A stretch of 64,000 bases of DNA from JANLYC01 sp963815445 (GCA_963815445.1 CAWFGV010000011.1:496001-560000); one strand, 5' to 3'. Shown: positions 1 to 8,990, counted from the stretch's first letter. A program made the numbers and translations. Notes: a model not told the origin generated them from the letters alone.

Positions 1-118
1 CGACGAGCAGCACGATCCCGAGCGTGACCATCGAGATGGGCAACCTCGACAGGAAGCCGGCCGTGGTGAACGCCAACGCCCCAGGGATCGAGAGGACGTT
101 GCGGTACGGCGCCAGCAT
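1..118 (-). CDS. MFS transporter, N-terminal fragment (cut by window edge)
   Basis: About 39 N-terminal codons are visible, beginning ATG at 118 and running off the left edge. The start reads MLAPYRNVLSIPGALAFTTA and continues with a GFLSRLPISM segment. This is the usual first membrane helix of actinobacterial major facilitator permeases found next to ferrochelatase. It is divergent from hemH, with 32 bases between the two starts. The substrate cannot be told from the fragment. Confidence 0.7.
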   Translation of the reverse strand, partial: MLAPYRNVLSIPGALAFTTAGFLSRLPISMVTLGIVLLV

Positions 119-150
119 CCGGGGATTCTAGGGCGTGGCAGGATTCCCAC

Positions 151-1281
151 ATGCATTCTCTTCCCGGTGCCGACGCCGCCGGTGCCGTGGTTCGGGCCGG
201 GACGGCCCGCCCGTACGACGCCATGCTGCTCGTGTCGTTCGGTGGTCCGGAAGGTCCTGAGGACGTGGTGCCGTTCCTCGAGAACGTCACGCAGGGTCGC
301 GGCATCCCCCGGGAGCGGCTCGAGGAGGTGGGTCAGCACTACTACCTGTTCGGGGGCCGCAGCCCCATCAACGACCAGTGCCGTACGTTCATCGCAGCCC
401 TCGAGGCCGACTTCGCGGCCCACGGAGTCGACCTGCCGGTGTACTGGGGCAACCGCAACTGGGACCCCTACCTGACAGACACGCTGGCGACCATGAAGGC
501 CGACGGCGTACGACGGGCCGTCTGCTTCGTCACCAGCGCCTACTCGTCGTACTCGGGCTGCCGGCAGTACCGCGAGAACCTCTACGACGCCGTGCAGGCC
601 GTCGCGGGCGCGCCGGCGCTCGACAAGCTTCGGCACTACTTCAACCATCCGGGCTTCGTCGAGGCCAACGTCGACGCCACCGTGAAGGCTCTGGGCGAGC
701 TGCCCGAAGACCAGCGGGACCGAAGCCGGCTGGTGTTCGTGACCCATTCGATCCCGACCGTGATGGCGCAGGCGTCCGGACCCGACGGCGGCGCGTATGT
801 CGATCAGCACAGCTCCGCCGCGAAGCTCGTCGCAGCCGCCGTGGCGGCGAGGACCGGCGTCGACCGGCCCTGGGACCTGACCTACTGCAGCCGATCGGGT
901 TCGCCAGACGTTCCCTGGCTGGAGCCCGATGTCAATGATCGGCTGGAGAAGTTGTCGACGACGGGAACGTCCGCGGTGGTGGTGGTCCCGATCGGGTTCG
1001 TCTCGGACCACATGGAGGTCGTCTACGACCTGGACACGGAGGCCAAAGGGACGGCCGAGCGGGTGGGACTCGGGTTCGCGCGAGCGGCGACGGCCGGGGT
1101 GCACCCCTCGTTCGTGGCTGCCGTTCGTGACCTGGTGCTCGAGCGGGCCACCCGTGAACGCGGCGAGCCGGCCGCCCAGGCTGTGGTCGGGGATCTGCCC
1201 GCCTGTTGGGACCGGTGCGCCGCAGACTGCTGCCCGAACCCTCGTCAGGCCCGCCCGGCGTTGTGTGAGCGACCGGCGTGA
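151..1281 (+). CDS. hemH: Coproporphyrin/proto ferrochelatase
   Basis: 376 aa. It inserts Fe2+ into the porphyrin at the end of haem synthesis; actinobacteria use the coproporphyrin-dependent route, so CpfC is the likely activity. The N-terminal motif is LLVSFGGPEGPEDV (residues 26-39). The catalytic His is in FVTHSIP (about residue 199), SRSGSPDVPWLEPDV is typical of the family, and the conserved acidic segment SDHMEVVYDLD follows. The C-terminal tail CWDRCAADCCPNPR supplies the cysteines of the [2Fe-2S] cluster of actinobacterial ferrochelatases. An internal ATG at 224 would remove a 24-residue lead, so the exact start is not certain. The stop overlaps the next start as GTGA. Confidence 0.93.
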   Translation: MHSLPGADAAGAVVRAGTARPYDAMLLVSFGGPEGPEDVVPFLENVTQGRGIPRERLEEVGQHYYLFGGRSPINDQCRTFIAALEADFAAHGVDLPVYWGNRNWDPYLTDTLATMKADGVRRAVCFVTSAYSSYSGCRQYRENLYDAVQAVAGAPALDKLRHYFNHPGFVEANVDATVKALGELPEDQRDRSRLVFVTHSIPTVMAQASGPDGGAYVDQHSSAAKLVAAAVAARTGVDRPWDLTYCSRSGSPDVPWLEPDVNDRLEKLSTTGTSAVVVVPIGFVSDHMEVVYDLDTEAKGTAERVGLGFARAATAGVHPSFVAAVRDLVLERATRERGEPAAQAVVGDLPACWDRCAADCCPNPRQARPALCERPA

Positions 1282-2132
1282 GCGACGACGAGAGGCTGCT
1301 CGCACTCGCGGCCGAGACGGCTCTCCGGGCGGGGCAGCTGATCCGGCGCGGACGCGAGGTTCAGGTCGAGGTCGCGGCCACCAAGTCGAGCCCGACTGAC
1401 GTCGTGACCGCCAACGACATCGCGTCGGAGCAGCTCATCAAGGAGGCGATCCTCGGCGTCCGTCCCGATGATTCGTTCGTCGGTGAAGAGGGCGAGGACA
1501 TCGCCGGGACCTCGGGGGTCACCTGGGTCGCAGACCCGATCGACGGCACCGTCAACTACCTCTACGGGATCCCGCAGTACGCCGTCTCGATCGCCGCGCA
1601 GCGTGCCGGCCGCACTGTCTGCGGTGCCGTGCTCGACGCCGCCTCAGGAGAGCTGTTCACCGCGGTGGCCGGTCGGGGTGCCTGGCTGGACGGCACCCCG
1701 GTCCGCGTCTCGTCTCCGGCGTCGGTGGCGGTGGCGCTGACGGGAACCGGTTTCCACTACCGCCCCGAGGTCCGGGTCCACCAGGCCGCCGAAACCGCCC
1801 GTCTGCTGCCGGTGGTCCGAGACCTGCGGCGGCTCGGCTCAGCGGCGCTCGACCTCTGCTACGTCGCCTGCGGGCGTCTCGACGCGTACGTCGAGCGCGG
1901 CCTGCGCCCGTGGGATCTCGCGGCCGCTCGGCTGGTGGTGACCGAGGCCGGTGGCCGCGTCGAGGGCCTCTTCGGCGAAGAACCCGGAGAGCTGATCACC
2001 GTAGCCGGCTCGAGCGTCCTCTTCGACGCGTTCCACGGCGCCCTGGTAGCCGCCGGTTTCGCGGACTGGCCGATGTCGGACTGGCCGCCGAGCCGTGGTG
2101 GCTCAGGCTCGGCTTCGTCGCTCGGAGTCTGA
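1278..2132 (+). CDS. Inositol monophosphatase family protein (SuhB-like)
   Basis: 284 aa, a Mg2+-dependent, Li+-sensitive phosphatase-family enzyme. The metal-binding motifs are visible: GEEGED near residue 70, DPIDGTVNYLYG near residue 87 and RPWDLAAARLVVTEAGG near residue 213. Substrates in this family include inositol-1-phosphate, histidinol phosphate and fructose-1,6-bisphosphate, and the sequence does not decide between them. The GTG start overlaps the hemH stop by 4 bases, so the two are translationally coupled. The 3' end overlaps the convergent GGDEF-EAL gene by 30 bases. Confidence 0.85.
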   Translation: MSDDERLLALAAETALRAGQLIRRGREVQVEVAATKSSPTDVVTANDIASEQLIKEAILGVRPDDSFVGEEGEDIAGTSGVTWVADPIDGTVNYLYGIPQYAVSIAAQRAGRTVCGAVLDAASGELFTAVAGRGAWLDGTPVRVSSPASVAVALTGTGFHYRPEVRVHQAAETARLLPVVRDLRRLGSAALDLCYVACGRLDAYVERGLRPWDLAAARLVVTEAGGRVEGLFGEEPGELITVAGSSVLFDAFHGALVAAGFADWPMSDWPPSRGGSGSASSLGV

Positions 2133-4418
2133 CGTCGGCAGCACGTTCTCGCTCTGGTCGAGCAACCAGGCGACCGAGGCGGCAGCAGGCATCGGGTGCG
2201 CGATGTGCCAGCCTTGCGCCGCGTCTGCGCCGACGGACCGGAGCCAGTCAGCCTGGGCTTGGCTCTCGACGCCCTCTCCGACGATCGTCAGTCCCAGGTC
2301 GTGAGCCAGCTTGACCGTCGACCGCACGATCGTGGCGGTGCGACTGTCGAACAGGACCCGAGAGATGAAGGCGCGGTCGATCTTCAGCTCCGACACCGGC
2401 AGGTTGTGCAGGTAGGCCAGCGAGGAGTAGCCCGTGCCGTAGTCGTCGACGGCCAGCCGTACCCCGAGCGTGCGGAGCAGCGACAGGGTCGCCTTCGCCT
2501 GGATGTCCTCCGCCACCAGCACGGTCTCGGTGATCTCGATCGTCAGGGCGGAGGAGGGCAGGAGCCGGGACTCGAGGCCCTTCTGAACCCTGTCGACGAA
2601 GTCGACGCGCAACAGGTCGGATGCCGAGAGGTTGATGGCGACCGGGAGCTCCAACCCGTTGTCCCGCAGCAACACGGCGTGATCGAGGGCCTGCGTCACC
2701 ACCGCCGAGGTGACCTCGGGCATCAGGCCGGTTTGTTCGGCCAGCGCCAAGAAGTCGTCCGGGCCGACCCGGCCCCGAGTGGGGTGCTGCCACCGCACCA
2801 GTGCCTCCAGAGCGCAGGGGCGGCCCGACGCCAGCTCGATCAAGGGCTGGAAGTCCACGCTGAGCTGACCGTCGTTCACGGCGTTCCGGAGGGCCTCGAC
2901 CGTAGCGAGCCTGTCCCACGCGTTTCCGTCGACGTCGTCGGTGTAGACGTGCGTCCGGCTGCGGTGGGCCTTGGCGCTGTACATCGCGACGTCGGCGCGG
3001 GCGAGTGCCGTCCCGGGCTCGACGGATCGGTCCAGAGCTGCCAGCCCGATGCTGCCGTCGACGTGCAGGTTCATCACCCCGACGTTGAATGGCTCTCGCA
3101 GTGCGGCGATCAGGTCCGCGGCGACGAGCTCAGCTACGCCGATGTCGCCACGCACGAGGATCGCGAACTCGTCACCACCGAGGCGGCACAGCTGGGCGTC
3201 CTGCCCCAACGCCTCGTTCAACCTGCGGGCTACCTGACGCAGCAGCTGGTCACCGGTGTTGTGGCCGAGTGAGTCGTTGACCTCCTTGAACCGATCGAGG
3301 TCGAGGAGCAGCACGGTCCGTGGCGGTCCCGTTCGCTGCTCCATCTCATCCGCCGCATGTCGCAGTGACTCGTAGAAGGCCCTCCGGTTGGGCAGGCCGG
3401 TGAGCTCGTCGGTGTGGGCCTGTTCCCGTGAGACGGCAAGTGAGCTCGCCTGGCCAACCGCCTGAACCAGACGCAGCAGGACGACGACCAGGCTCGCGGT
3501 GGCCAGCCAGATCCCGACCTGCGAGACGGTCGAGAACCTGGGGGCGACCAGGACGGTGACGCACGCGGCGCCGGACATCGCCGGGAGCATGACGGTCGTG
3601 GCGCCACTTCGGGCTGCGGTGTCGGTCGCGACGCTGCCCCGCCAGGCGGCCACCGCCACCAGGGTCTGGGCAACGGCCCAGGCTGCGTCGACCGGGCTCC
3701 CAGGCGTGTAGGTGTCAGCCGCGATCTGAAGCAGGAACCACGTGTCCGCGACGGAGAAGCTGATCATTCCTGCGCCGAGCAGCCACCATTCGGGTCCGGC
3801 GCTGCGCCCGAGTGCGGTCATCACCCCGACGATGAGACAGAGCAGGACGAGGTCCGCGATGGGGTAGGCGAAGTTGGTGACGATCGCGATCGGCCTCGCA
3901 CCATCGGTGCTCACGATGTGGTCGAACGCGAAGGCAGCGGAGGTAGCAGCGATCGTGAGCCCGGCGATCAGGCCGTCAAGCGGTGTAGCCGCTCGCGGCC
4001 CGGCCTGCGGTCGGCGGAGCCGGCGGCCGGCCAGGATGAGCACGCCCGCGATCGACAGCGGGTAGAACGACAGCCACAAGCCGTCCGACAGCGACGGGTA
4101 GGGCATCTCAACCATCGGCTGCAGCCGCAAGGAGAAGTACGCCGTTGCGGCTGCATAGCTGACCATTCCACCGGCGACGAGGGACCAGGCGAGGCGGCCC
4201 TGGCGAACCAGAACGGCGCGGAGCACCACGATGAGGGCGCTTCCGGAGCTGACGAGGTTGTACAGCCCCACCTCCCAGAAATGGCTGTACCCGGGCGTGG
4301 CCCGCATGCCTGGAATCGTCGACACGGCATAGGCCACGCACGAGGCCACGACAACAGCCGAGAACACGCGCAGGGCACGCGGGCGGGACACGACGAGAGG
4401 GGACGGCTTCTGCACCAC
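2103..4418 (-). CDS. Membrane GGDEF-EAL protein (cyclic-di-GMP turnover)
   Basis: 771 aa. Residues about 15-310 form a bundle of hydrophobic helices, an uncharacterised membrane sensor. A GGDEF domain follows with an intact active loop (CRLGGDEFAILV). I see no RxxD inhibitory site five residues before it. The C-terminal EAL domain keeps the catalytic set EALVRW, NLS, EITET, DDYGTGYSS, KIDRAF and EGVES. Both synthesis and hydrolysis of c-di-GMP are therefore possible from sequence. It starts with two GTG codons in a row. It is probably monocistronic. Confidence 0.92.
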   Translation of the reverse strand: MVQKPSPLVVSRPRALRVFSAVVVASCVAYAVSTIPGMRATPGYSHFWEVGLYNLVSSGSALIVVLRAVLVRQGRLAWSLVAGGMVSYAAATAYFSLRLQPMVEMPYPSLSDGLWLSFYPLSIAGVLILAGRRLRRPQAGPRAATPLDGLIAGLTIAATSAAFAFDHIVSTDGARPIAIVTNFAYPIADLVLLCLIVGVMTALGRSAGPEWWLLGAGMISFSVADTWFLLQIAADTYTPGSPVDAAWAVAQTLVAVAAWRGSVATDTAARSGATTVMLPAMSGAACVTVLVAPRFSTVSQVGIWLATASLVVVLLRLVQAVGQASSLAVSREQAHTDELTGLPNRRAFYESLRHAADEMEQRTGPPRTVLLLDLDRFKEVNDSLGHNTGDQLLRQVARRLNEALGQDAQLCRLGGDEFAILVRGDIGVAELVAADLIAALREPFNVGVMNLHVDGSIGLAALDRSVEPGTALARADVAMYSAKAHRSRTHVYTDDVDGNAWDRLATVEALRNAVNDGQLSVDFQPLIELASGRPCALEALVRWQHPTRGRVGPDDFLALAEQTGLMPEVTSAVVTQALDHAVLLRDNGLELPVAINLSASDLLRVDFVDRVQKGLESRLLPSSALTIEITETVLVAEDIQAKATLSLLRTLGVRLAVDDYGTGYSSLAYLHNLPVSELKIDRAFISRVLFDSRTATIVRSTVKLAHDLGLTIVGEGVESQAQADWLRSVGADAAQGWHIAHPMPAAASVAWLLDQSENVLPTSDSERRSRA

Positions 4419-4751
4419 GCAGTCAGCCTCCTCTTCGTAGTCAGACAGTGACTTTCAGTTACGGTAGTCGGCGTCCTACAGCATCGTCGGTGCTCTGACC
4501 GAACAGATGAGCACATATCGAACGTTGGACCGAGCCGGTCACGGGGGCGTTGTCGGGCAGCCAGGGTCCACCGAAGGCGTGTGTTTGGACACGTTGTGAG
4601 CGGGATACGGCCTCCCGACCTGAGAGCTGGCCGCATTCACGTAGCGTAACGGCGCGAAATCAGGCACAATCACGCCGCCGGAGCGGGCACAAATCGTGGG
4701 GCTCCTGCGTTACACGCAGAGCACAGACCGACGACGACTGAGCGGAACGAC
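4419..4751. other. Intergenic region between divergent genes
   Basis: 333 bases separate the GGDEF-EAL gene (minus) from the DUF4193 gene (plus). I find no convincing coding frame or RNA. The promoters of both genes must lie here. A TAGCGT near 4641 is a possible -10 for the plus-strand gene but is far from its start, and no clear -35 accompanies it. Confidence 0.4.
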
Positions 4752-5051
4752 ATGGCAACTGATTACGACGCACCACGCAAGACCGACGAAGAGCTCAACG
4801 AGGACTCCATCGAGGAGTTGAAGGCTCGGCGTCACGACAAGAACTCGGGCAAGGTCGACGAGGACGAGGTCGAGGCGGCCGAGTCATTCGAGCTCCCCGG
4901 CGCCGACCTGTCGCACGAGGAGCTCTCCGTCCAGGTCCTGCCGCGCCAGGAGGACGAGTTCACCTGTTCGACCTGTTTCCTCGTCCACCACCGCAGCCAG
5001 CTGGCGACGTCGAAGAACGGCGTCCTGATCTGCCAGGACTGCGCGGCATGA
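4752..5051 (+). CDS. DUF4193 family protein (Cys4 zinc-ribbon-like)
   Basis: 99 aa, an actinobacteria-restricted family (Rv2699c-like). The N-terminal half is very acidic and charged (DEELNEDSIEELKARR, then KVDEDEVEAAESFELPGADL). The C-terminal half has two CxxC pairs, CSTCFLVHH and CQDC, which probably bind zinc. Function is unknown. Its place beside DUF3093 and dut is conserved in actinobacteria. It is convergent with the DUF4235 gene. Confidence 0.9.
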   Translation: MATDYDAPRKTDEELNEDSIEELKARRHDKNSGKVDEDEVEAAESFELPGADLSHEELSVQVLPRQEDEFTCSTCFLVHHRSQLATSKNGVLICQDCAA

Positions 5052-5075
5052 GCCCAGCAGGAGATCAGCAAAAGA

Positions 5076-5423
5076 TCAGGTCTTGACCTTCTCCTTGGTC
5101 TTCTTGGTCGCGCCCTTGTCCATGCCGGGGGGCAGCGTCCCGAACGACTTGACCCAGTAGGTCGCAGCCCGGCGGGTGGCGTACATCTTGGCCACCCCCA
5201 TCGCCATACCGCTCAGAGCCGCCCACACGATCGCCTCACGGTTCCCGATCTCGGGACTTTCGGGCTTGCTGGGCGGCTTCTTGCCGGTCGCGGTCTTCCA
5301 GACGGCGTCGAGCGCCTTGGTGGTGGCGACCCCGGCCACCAGGGCTGACGTGGTTCCGAACATCTTCCAGCTGCGCTTGCCCTTCGCCTTCGGCTGGTCG
5401 GACTTCTTCGACTTCTTGGCCAC
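5076..5423 (-). CDS. DUF4235 family membrane protein
   Basis: 115 aa. A Lys-rich start (MAKKSKKSDQPKAKGKRSW) precedes a hydrophobic stretch TSALVAGVATTKALDAVW. A second hydrophobic segment (IVWAALSGMAMGVAKMYATRR) and a Lys-rich tail follow. The pattern is that of the small DUF4235 membrane proteins of actinobacteria, whose function is unknown. It lies 4 bases downstream of the DUF3093 gene and is probably in its transcript. Confidence 0.85.
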   Translation of the reverse strand: MAKKSKKSDQPKAKGKRSWKMFGTTSALVAGVATTKALDAVWKTATGKKPPSKPESPEIGNREAIVWAALSGMAMGVAKMYATRRAATYWVKSFGTLPPGMDKGATKKTKEKVKT

Positions 5424-5427
5424 CTGC

Positions 5428-5892
5428 CTAGTCTTGCACGACGCGCCCGCTCAGGTGCGCCGCGAGGTCAGCCGGTCGCCGCGACGAGATGACCCAGTAC
5501 GGCGTCGGGTCGGTCGGGTCCAGCACATCGACGCGGACGGCAGTGCGACAGTAGGGCCGCGTCAGGAGGAAGGCGCGAGCGTCCGCGTCGGGGCCGAGCA
5601 GGCGTCGGGTCGCGTCGGCATCGAGGGCCTCGACAGCGCCGACGTTGCCGAGGGGCAGGACGGCTCGACCGGCGCGCAGCGCGCGAGCATCGACCCGCAC
5701 CTGAGCCGAGCCGTACTTCAGCATCAGTGCGCCGACGAGCAGGCCGCTGACGACCAGCGCGACCGCGGCCGCGACGAGAGGTGTCGCGACGAAGAAGGCC
5801 CAACCGACACTCACGACGAACAAGGCGCCGAGCAGCCACCAGGACACCGGCAGGAACAGCCGCTCGGCGTACGGTGCATGCGGAGCGGCCAC
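5428..5892 (-). CDS. DUF3093 family membrane protein
   Basis: 154 aa, similar to M. tuberculosis Rv2698. It has two N-terminal membrane segments (LFLPVSWWLLGALFVVSVGWAF and LVAAAVALVVSGLLVGALM). The soluble C-terminal part contains VDVLDPTDPTPYWVISSRRP, the conserved end of this family. The start is GTG at 5892. It is divergent from dut; both promoters lie in 5893-6026. Function is unknown. Confidence 0.88.
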   Translation of the reverse strand: MAAPHAPYAERLFLPVSWWLLGALFVVSVGWAFFVATPLVAAAVALVVSGLLVGALMLKYGSAQVRVDARALRAGRAVLPLGNVGAVEALDADATRRLLGPDADARAFLLTRPYCRTAVRVDVLDPTDPTPYWVISSRRPADLAAHLSGRVVQD

Positions 5893-6026
5893 GGGCCCAG
5901 CCTCCCACGCCGCCGGAGCATGAGCCGCAGGTAGGCTGTCGAGCCGGCTGCACGGAGTGGAGCCAGCGCAACCAGCGCAGCCGGTGCAACCGGTTCAACC
6001 AGCATCCCGACAATGAAGGGGCAGGC

Positions 6027-6494
6027 GTGGTCGAAGTCCTCGTCCAGCGGCTCGACGACGTGCCGATCCCGGTCTACGCACATCCCGGAGATGCCGGGGC
6101 CGATCTCGTCACGACGGTCGACCTGACGTTGCAGCCGGGCGAGCGCGCTGTCGTCCCGACCGGGATCAGCCTGGCGCTTCCGAACGGCTACGTCGCGCTG
6201 GTCCACCCCCGCTCGGGTCTCGCCGCACGCTGTGGCCTGTCGATCGTCAACGCGCCGGGCACGGTCGATGCTGGGTATCGTGGCGAGGTGAAGGTCGTTC
6301 TCGTCAACCTCGACGCCAACGAACCCGTGGTCCTGTCCCGCGGTGACCGGATCGCCCAGCTCGTCTTCCAGCAGGTCGAGCGAGCGCGATTCGTCGAGGT
6401 GGACAACCTCCCCGGCTCTGACCGGGGAACCGGTGGACATGGCTCCACCGGCGGCTTTGCCGCACCCACCACAACGCAGGAGGACGTGTCGTGA
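6027..6494 (+). CDS. dut: dUTP diphosphatase (dUTPase)
   Basis: 155 aa. It hydrolyses dUTP to dUMP and keeps uracil out of DNA. All five trimeric dUTPase motifs are present: DAGADL, PRSGLAAR, GTVDAGYRGEVKV, RGDRIAQLVF and the C-terminal arm RGTGGHGSTGGF. I chose the GTG at 6027 because AAGGGG lies 6 bases before it and the protein then begins at the conserved VQRLDDVPIPVYAHPGDAG. The reading frame stays open far upstream, but that part has no homology. The stop overlaps the DUF3710 start by 4 bases. Confidence 0.95.
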   Translation: MVEVLVQRLDDVPIPVYAHPGDAGADLVTTVDLTLQPGERAVVPTGISLALPNGYVALVHPRSGLAARCGLSIVNAPGTVDAGYRGEVKVVLVNLDANEPVVLSRGDRIAQLVFQQVERARFVEVDNLPGSDRGTGGHGSTGGFAAPTTTQEDVS

Positions 6495-7195
6495 TTTTCC
6501 GCCGTCGCAAGACGGAGCAGGACGAGACCGGTGAGCACGAGGCCGGGTCGTCCATCGAGACCGACGGTGTCGATGAGATGGAGGAGCTCGACCGGGCCCG
6601 ACCGCACGGTCCCTGGGACCGCTCGGAGAGCACTGCTGACGAGGACGGCTCGTACGTCGACCTCGGTGGGTTGCTGGTGCGCGGCGGCCCTGGCCTCGAA
6701 CTGCGTCTGCAGGTCAACGACGCGACCCAGCAGGTCGAGGCGGTGCTGCTGGCCGGGCCGGAGTCGGGCCTGGAGCTCCGAGCCTTCGCCGCGCCCCGGT
6801 TCGACACGATCTGGGATGATGTGCGCCGCGACATCGCTGCCGAGGCGAGCAAGCGCGGCGGCACGGCCACGGAGGTGGACGGGGAGTTCGGCATCGAGCT
6901 GAAGGTCGTCGTTCCGGTCCAGACGCCTGACGGGCGTCAGGCGACCCAGCCGAGCCGGATCGTCGGGGTCGAAGGGCCCCGATGGTTGTTGCGCGGGACC
7001 TTCCTCGGCGCCAGCGCCCAGGAGGCCGACCCGGATGGCGCCGTCGAGCAGGCGTTCCGCGACGTGATCGTGGTCCGCGGAGACGGGCCGATGGCACCGC
7101 GCGAGATGATCGCGATGCGGATGCCGCACGACGTCAATCAGGACGCTGGTCTCGGAACGGTCAACCCGGCGTCAGGCGTGGCTGACGACGGCTAG
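6491..7195 (+). CDS. DUF3710 family protein
   Basis: 234 aa, similar to Rv2696c. It starts at GTG with a basic IFRRRK and an acidic linker. The conserved core then follows: GPWD near residue 37, YVDLGGLLVRG, and LELRAFAAPRFDTIWDDVRRDI. GPRWLLRGTFLG is the strongest family motif. Function is unknown, and its genomic link to dut is conserved. The TAG stop at 7193-7195 forms the first bases of the -10 box of the next gene. Confidence 0.88.
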   Translation: MIFRRRKTEQDETGEHEAGSSIETDGVDEMEELDRARPHGPWDRSESTADEDGSYVDLGGLLVRGGPGLELRLQVNDATQQVEAVLLAGPESGLELRAFAAPRFDTIWDDVRRDIAAEASKRGGTATEVDGEFGIELKVVVPVQTPDGRQATQPSRIVGVEGPRWLLRGTFLGASAQEADPDGAVEQAFRDVIVVRGDGPMAPREMIAMRMPHDVNQDAGLGTVNPASGVADDG

Positions 7196-7198
7196 GCT
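7193..7198 (+). promoter_or_regulatory. -10 box of a leaderless promoter
   Basis: TAGGCT ends six bases (GAAGAC) before the ATG at 7205, which puts the transcription start at or near the A of the start codon. No Shine-Dalgarno fits. The box contains the stop codon of DUF3710. Confidence 0.6.
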
Positions 7199-7204
7199 GA
7201 AGAC

Positions 7205-7582
7205 ATGACGGAAGCACCTCCGGGACGGCTGCGCCGTGCACTGCACCGGCTGTCGGCGACTCCGGATCAACTCGAGGCCACCGAGATCGAAGAGGCGCGC
7301 GACAAGGTCGGCGGCTGTCAGTCGATCCATGACCTGCACGATCGCGAGTTCGTGACGGTCTACGGACACGTCAAGCACGTGACGCTTGCCCCCCGGGCCG
7401 GCACGCCCACCCTGGAAGCCGCCGTTTTCGACGGGTCCGGTGTCGTGACACTCGTCTGGCTCGGACGGCGTACGATCGCCGGCGTCAAGCCGGGCGCCAG
7501 CCTGATCGCGCACGGCCGGGTCTCCTGCCACGAGGGCCGCCGGGTCATCTACAACCCGCGCTACGAGCTGCGTGCGCCCTGA
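7205..7582 (+). CDS. OB-fold nucleic-acid-binding protein
   Basis: 125 aa, similar to Rv2694c. After about 45 helical residues it has one OB-fold domain: VTVYGHVKHVTLAPRAGTPT, then VFDGSGVVTLVWLGRRTIAGVKPG and an LIAHGRVS strand. This resembles the RecG wedge/RecJ-type OB domain. The role is unknown, and DNA or RNA binding is inferred from the fold. It is read from a leaderless promoter and overlaps the DUF3159 gene by 11 bases. Confidence 0.85.
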   Translation: MTEAPPGRLRRALHRLSATPDQLEATEIEEARDKVGGCQSIHDLHDREFVTVYGHVKHVTLAPRAGTPTLEAAVFDGSGVVTLVWLGRRTIAGVKPGASLIAHGRVSCHEGRRVIYNPRYELRAP

Positions 7583-8294
7583 CGACGTCGTGACCCAGCC
7601 AGCCGAGCTGCCCGAGGACCGGTACGACACCGTCGAGGCTCTGGTCAGAGCGCAGCTCTCGAAGGCGCTGGGGGGCAAGCGCGGCATGCTCGAGGGAGCG
7701 ATCCCGACGCTCGGCTTCACCGTCACCTGGATCAGCGCGCACAACCTCAAGCTCGCTCTCGTGATCTCGGGTGCGCTCGCGGTGGCGGCCCTGGTGCTGC
7801 GCATCATCCAGCGCTCCAGCGTGCAGTTCGTGTTCAACGCGATGGTCGGCATCACGATCGCGGCGATCTTCGCGTTGCGCTCCGGCCGCGCAGAGGACGC
7901 TTTCCTGCCCGGCCTCATCTACAACGCGGTGTACTCCGTCCTGCTCATCGGGTCGGTCCTGATCCGGTGGCCGCTGATCGGTTTCATGATCGGAAGTGTC
8001 ACCGGTGAACCCACCGAGTGGCGTCGCGACAAGGCCCTCGTCTCGCTGTGCTCGAAGCTCACCCTGGTCCTGGCGGCACCCTGCGTCGTCCGGGTGATCG
8101 TGCAGTACCCGCTCTGGGCCACCGGTCATGCCGGGTGGCTCGGGATCGCCAAGCTGGCCATGGGGTGGCCGCTGCAGCTGGCCGCGTTGGCGGCCATGGT
8201 CTGGATGCTCGGCCGCAACCACACCCCCATCGTGGCGCCGGCGCAGGACCGCGACGACGCAGACGTCGAGCCCGCGGTCGAGGCCGAAGCCTGA
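7572..8294 (+). CDS. DUF3159 family integral membrane protein
   Basis: 240 aa, similar to Rv2693c. It has about five membrane segments after a conserved GGKRGMLEGAIPTLGFTVTW motif near residue 35. DKALVSLCSKLTLVLAAPCVVRVIVQYPLW is the second conserved block. The first GTG at 7572 overlaps the previous gene; GTG at 7590 is an alternative. The close link to OB-fold and ceoBC genes is general in actinobacteria. Function is unknown. It is convergent with ceoC with 9 bases between. Confidence 0.88.
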   Translation: MRPDDVVTQPAELPEDRYDTVEALVRAQLSKALGGKRGMLEGAIPTLGFTVTWISAHNLKLALVISGALAVAALVLRIIQRSSVQFVFNAMVGITIAAIFALRSGRAEDAFLPGLIYNAVYSVLLIGSVLIRWPLIGFMIGSVTGEPTEWRRDKALVSLCSKLTLVLAAPCVVRVIVQYPLWATGHAGWLGIAKLAMGWPLQLAALAAMVWMLGRNHTPIVAPAQDRDDADVEPAVEAEA

Positions 8295-8303
8295 CGCTCC
8301 GCC

Positions 8304-8990
8304 TCAGCCCTGGCTGGTGTCGCCGTGGTGCGCGTTGGGGGAAAGCAGGTTCTCGAGATCCGGTTCGGACGCCGACGTGGCGACGAACAGGAGCTCGTCG
8401 TGCGCCTCGAGGGTCGCGTCCGGTTCGGGGGTGTGCACGTGTCCCTCGCGCAGGATCGCGACCAGAGAGGCGTCTGCCGGCCACGTGACCTCGCGGACCG
8501 CGGTGCCGACGAAGGGTGAGTCGTCCGGCAGCGTCAGCTCGACCATGTTGGCCTCACCCTGTCGGAACGTGAACAGCCGGACGACGTCTCCCACGGTCAC
8601 CGCCTCCTCGACCAGGGCCGACATGATGCGGGGAGTCGAGACGAGGACGTCAACCCCCCACGCCTCGTTGAACAGCCACTCGTTGGACGGATGATTGACC
8701 CGGGCGACCGTGCGCGGCACGGCGAACTCCGTCTTGGCCAAGAGGGAGATGACGAGGTTGGCCTTGTCGTCGCCGGTGGACGCGATCACGACGTCGCAGC
8801 GCTGCAGCGCAGCCTCGTCGAGGGAGGACAGCTCACAGGCGTCGGCGAGCAGCCACTCGGCGTCCGGCACGGTGTCGGCCTTGATGGCGTAGGGATCCTT
8901 GTCGATGAGCAGGACCGCGTGCCCGTTCTCGAGCAGTTCGGCCGCGACTGATCGACCCACGGCGCCGGCTCCTGCGATGGCGACGCGCAT
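8304..8990 (-). CDS. ceoC: TrkA-family potassium channel regulator (CeoC-like)
   Basis: 228 aa. A TrkA-N Rossmann domain (VAIAGAGAVGRSVAAELLENGH with D36 for NAD) is followed by a TrkA-C domain (about residues 140-215). It binds NAD(H) and gates a K+ transporter. The start at 8990 shares one base with the ceoB stop, so the two are co-translated. Order and orientation match Rv2692 (ceoC) next to the DUF3159 gene. Confidence 0.88.
   Translation of the reverse strand: MRVAIAGAGAVGRSVAAELLENGHAVLLIDKDPYAIKADTVPDAEWLLADACELSSLDEAALQRCDVVIASTGDDKANLVISLLAKTEFAVPRTVARVNHPSNEWLFNEAWGVDVLVSTPRIMSALVEEAVTVGDVVRLFTFRQGEANMVELTLPDDSPFVGTAVREVTWPADASLVAILREGHVHTPEPDATLEAHDELLFVATSASEPDLENLLSPNAHHGDTSQG

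Noticed and set aside
5781..6026. N-terminal extension of dUTPase
   Set aside because: The open frame runs upstream of 6027 but is Arg/His/Pro-rich without dUTPase homology, overlaps the DUF3093 gene, and a ribosome site sits right before GTG 6027.
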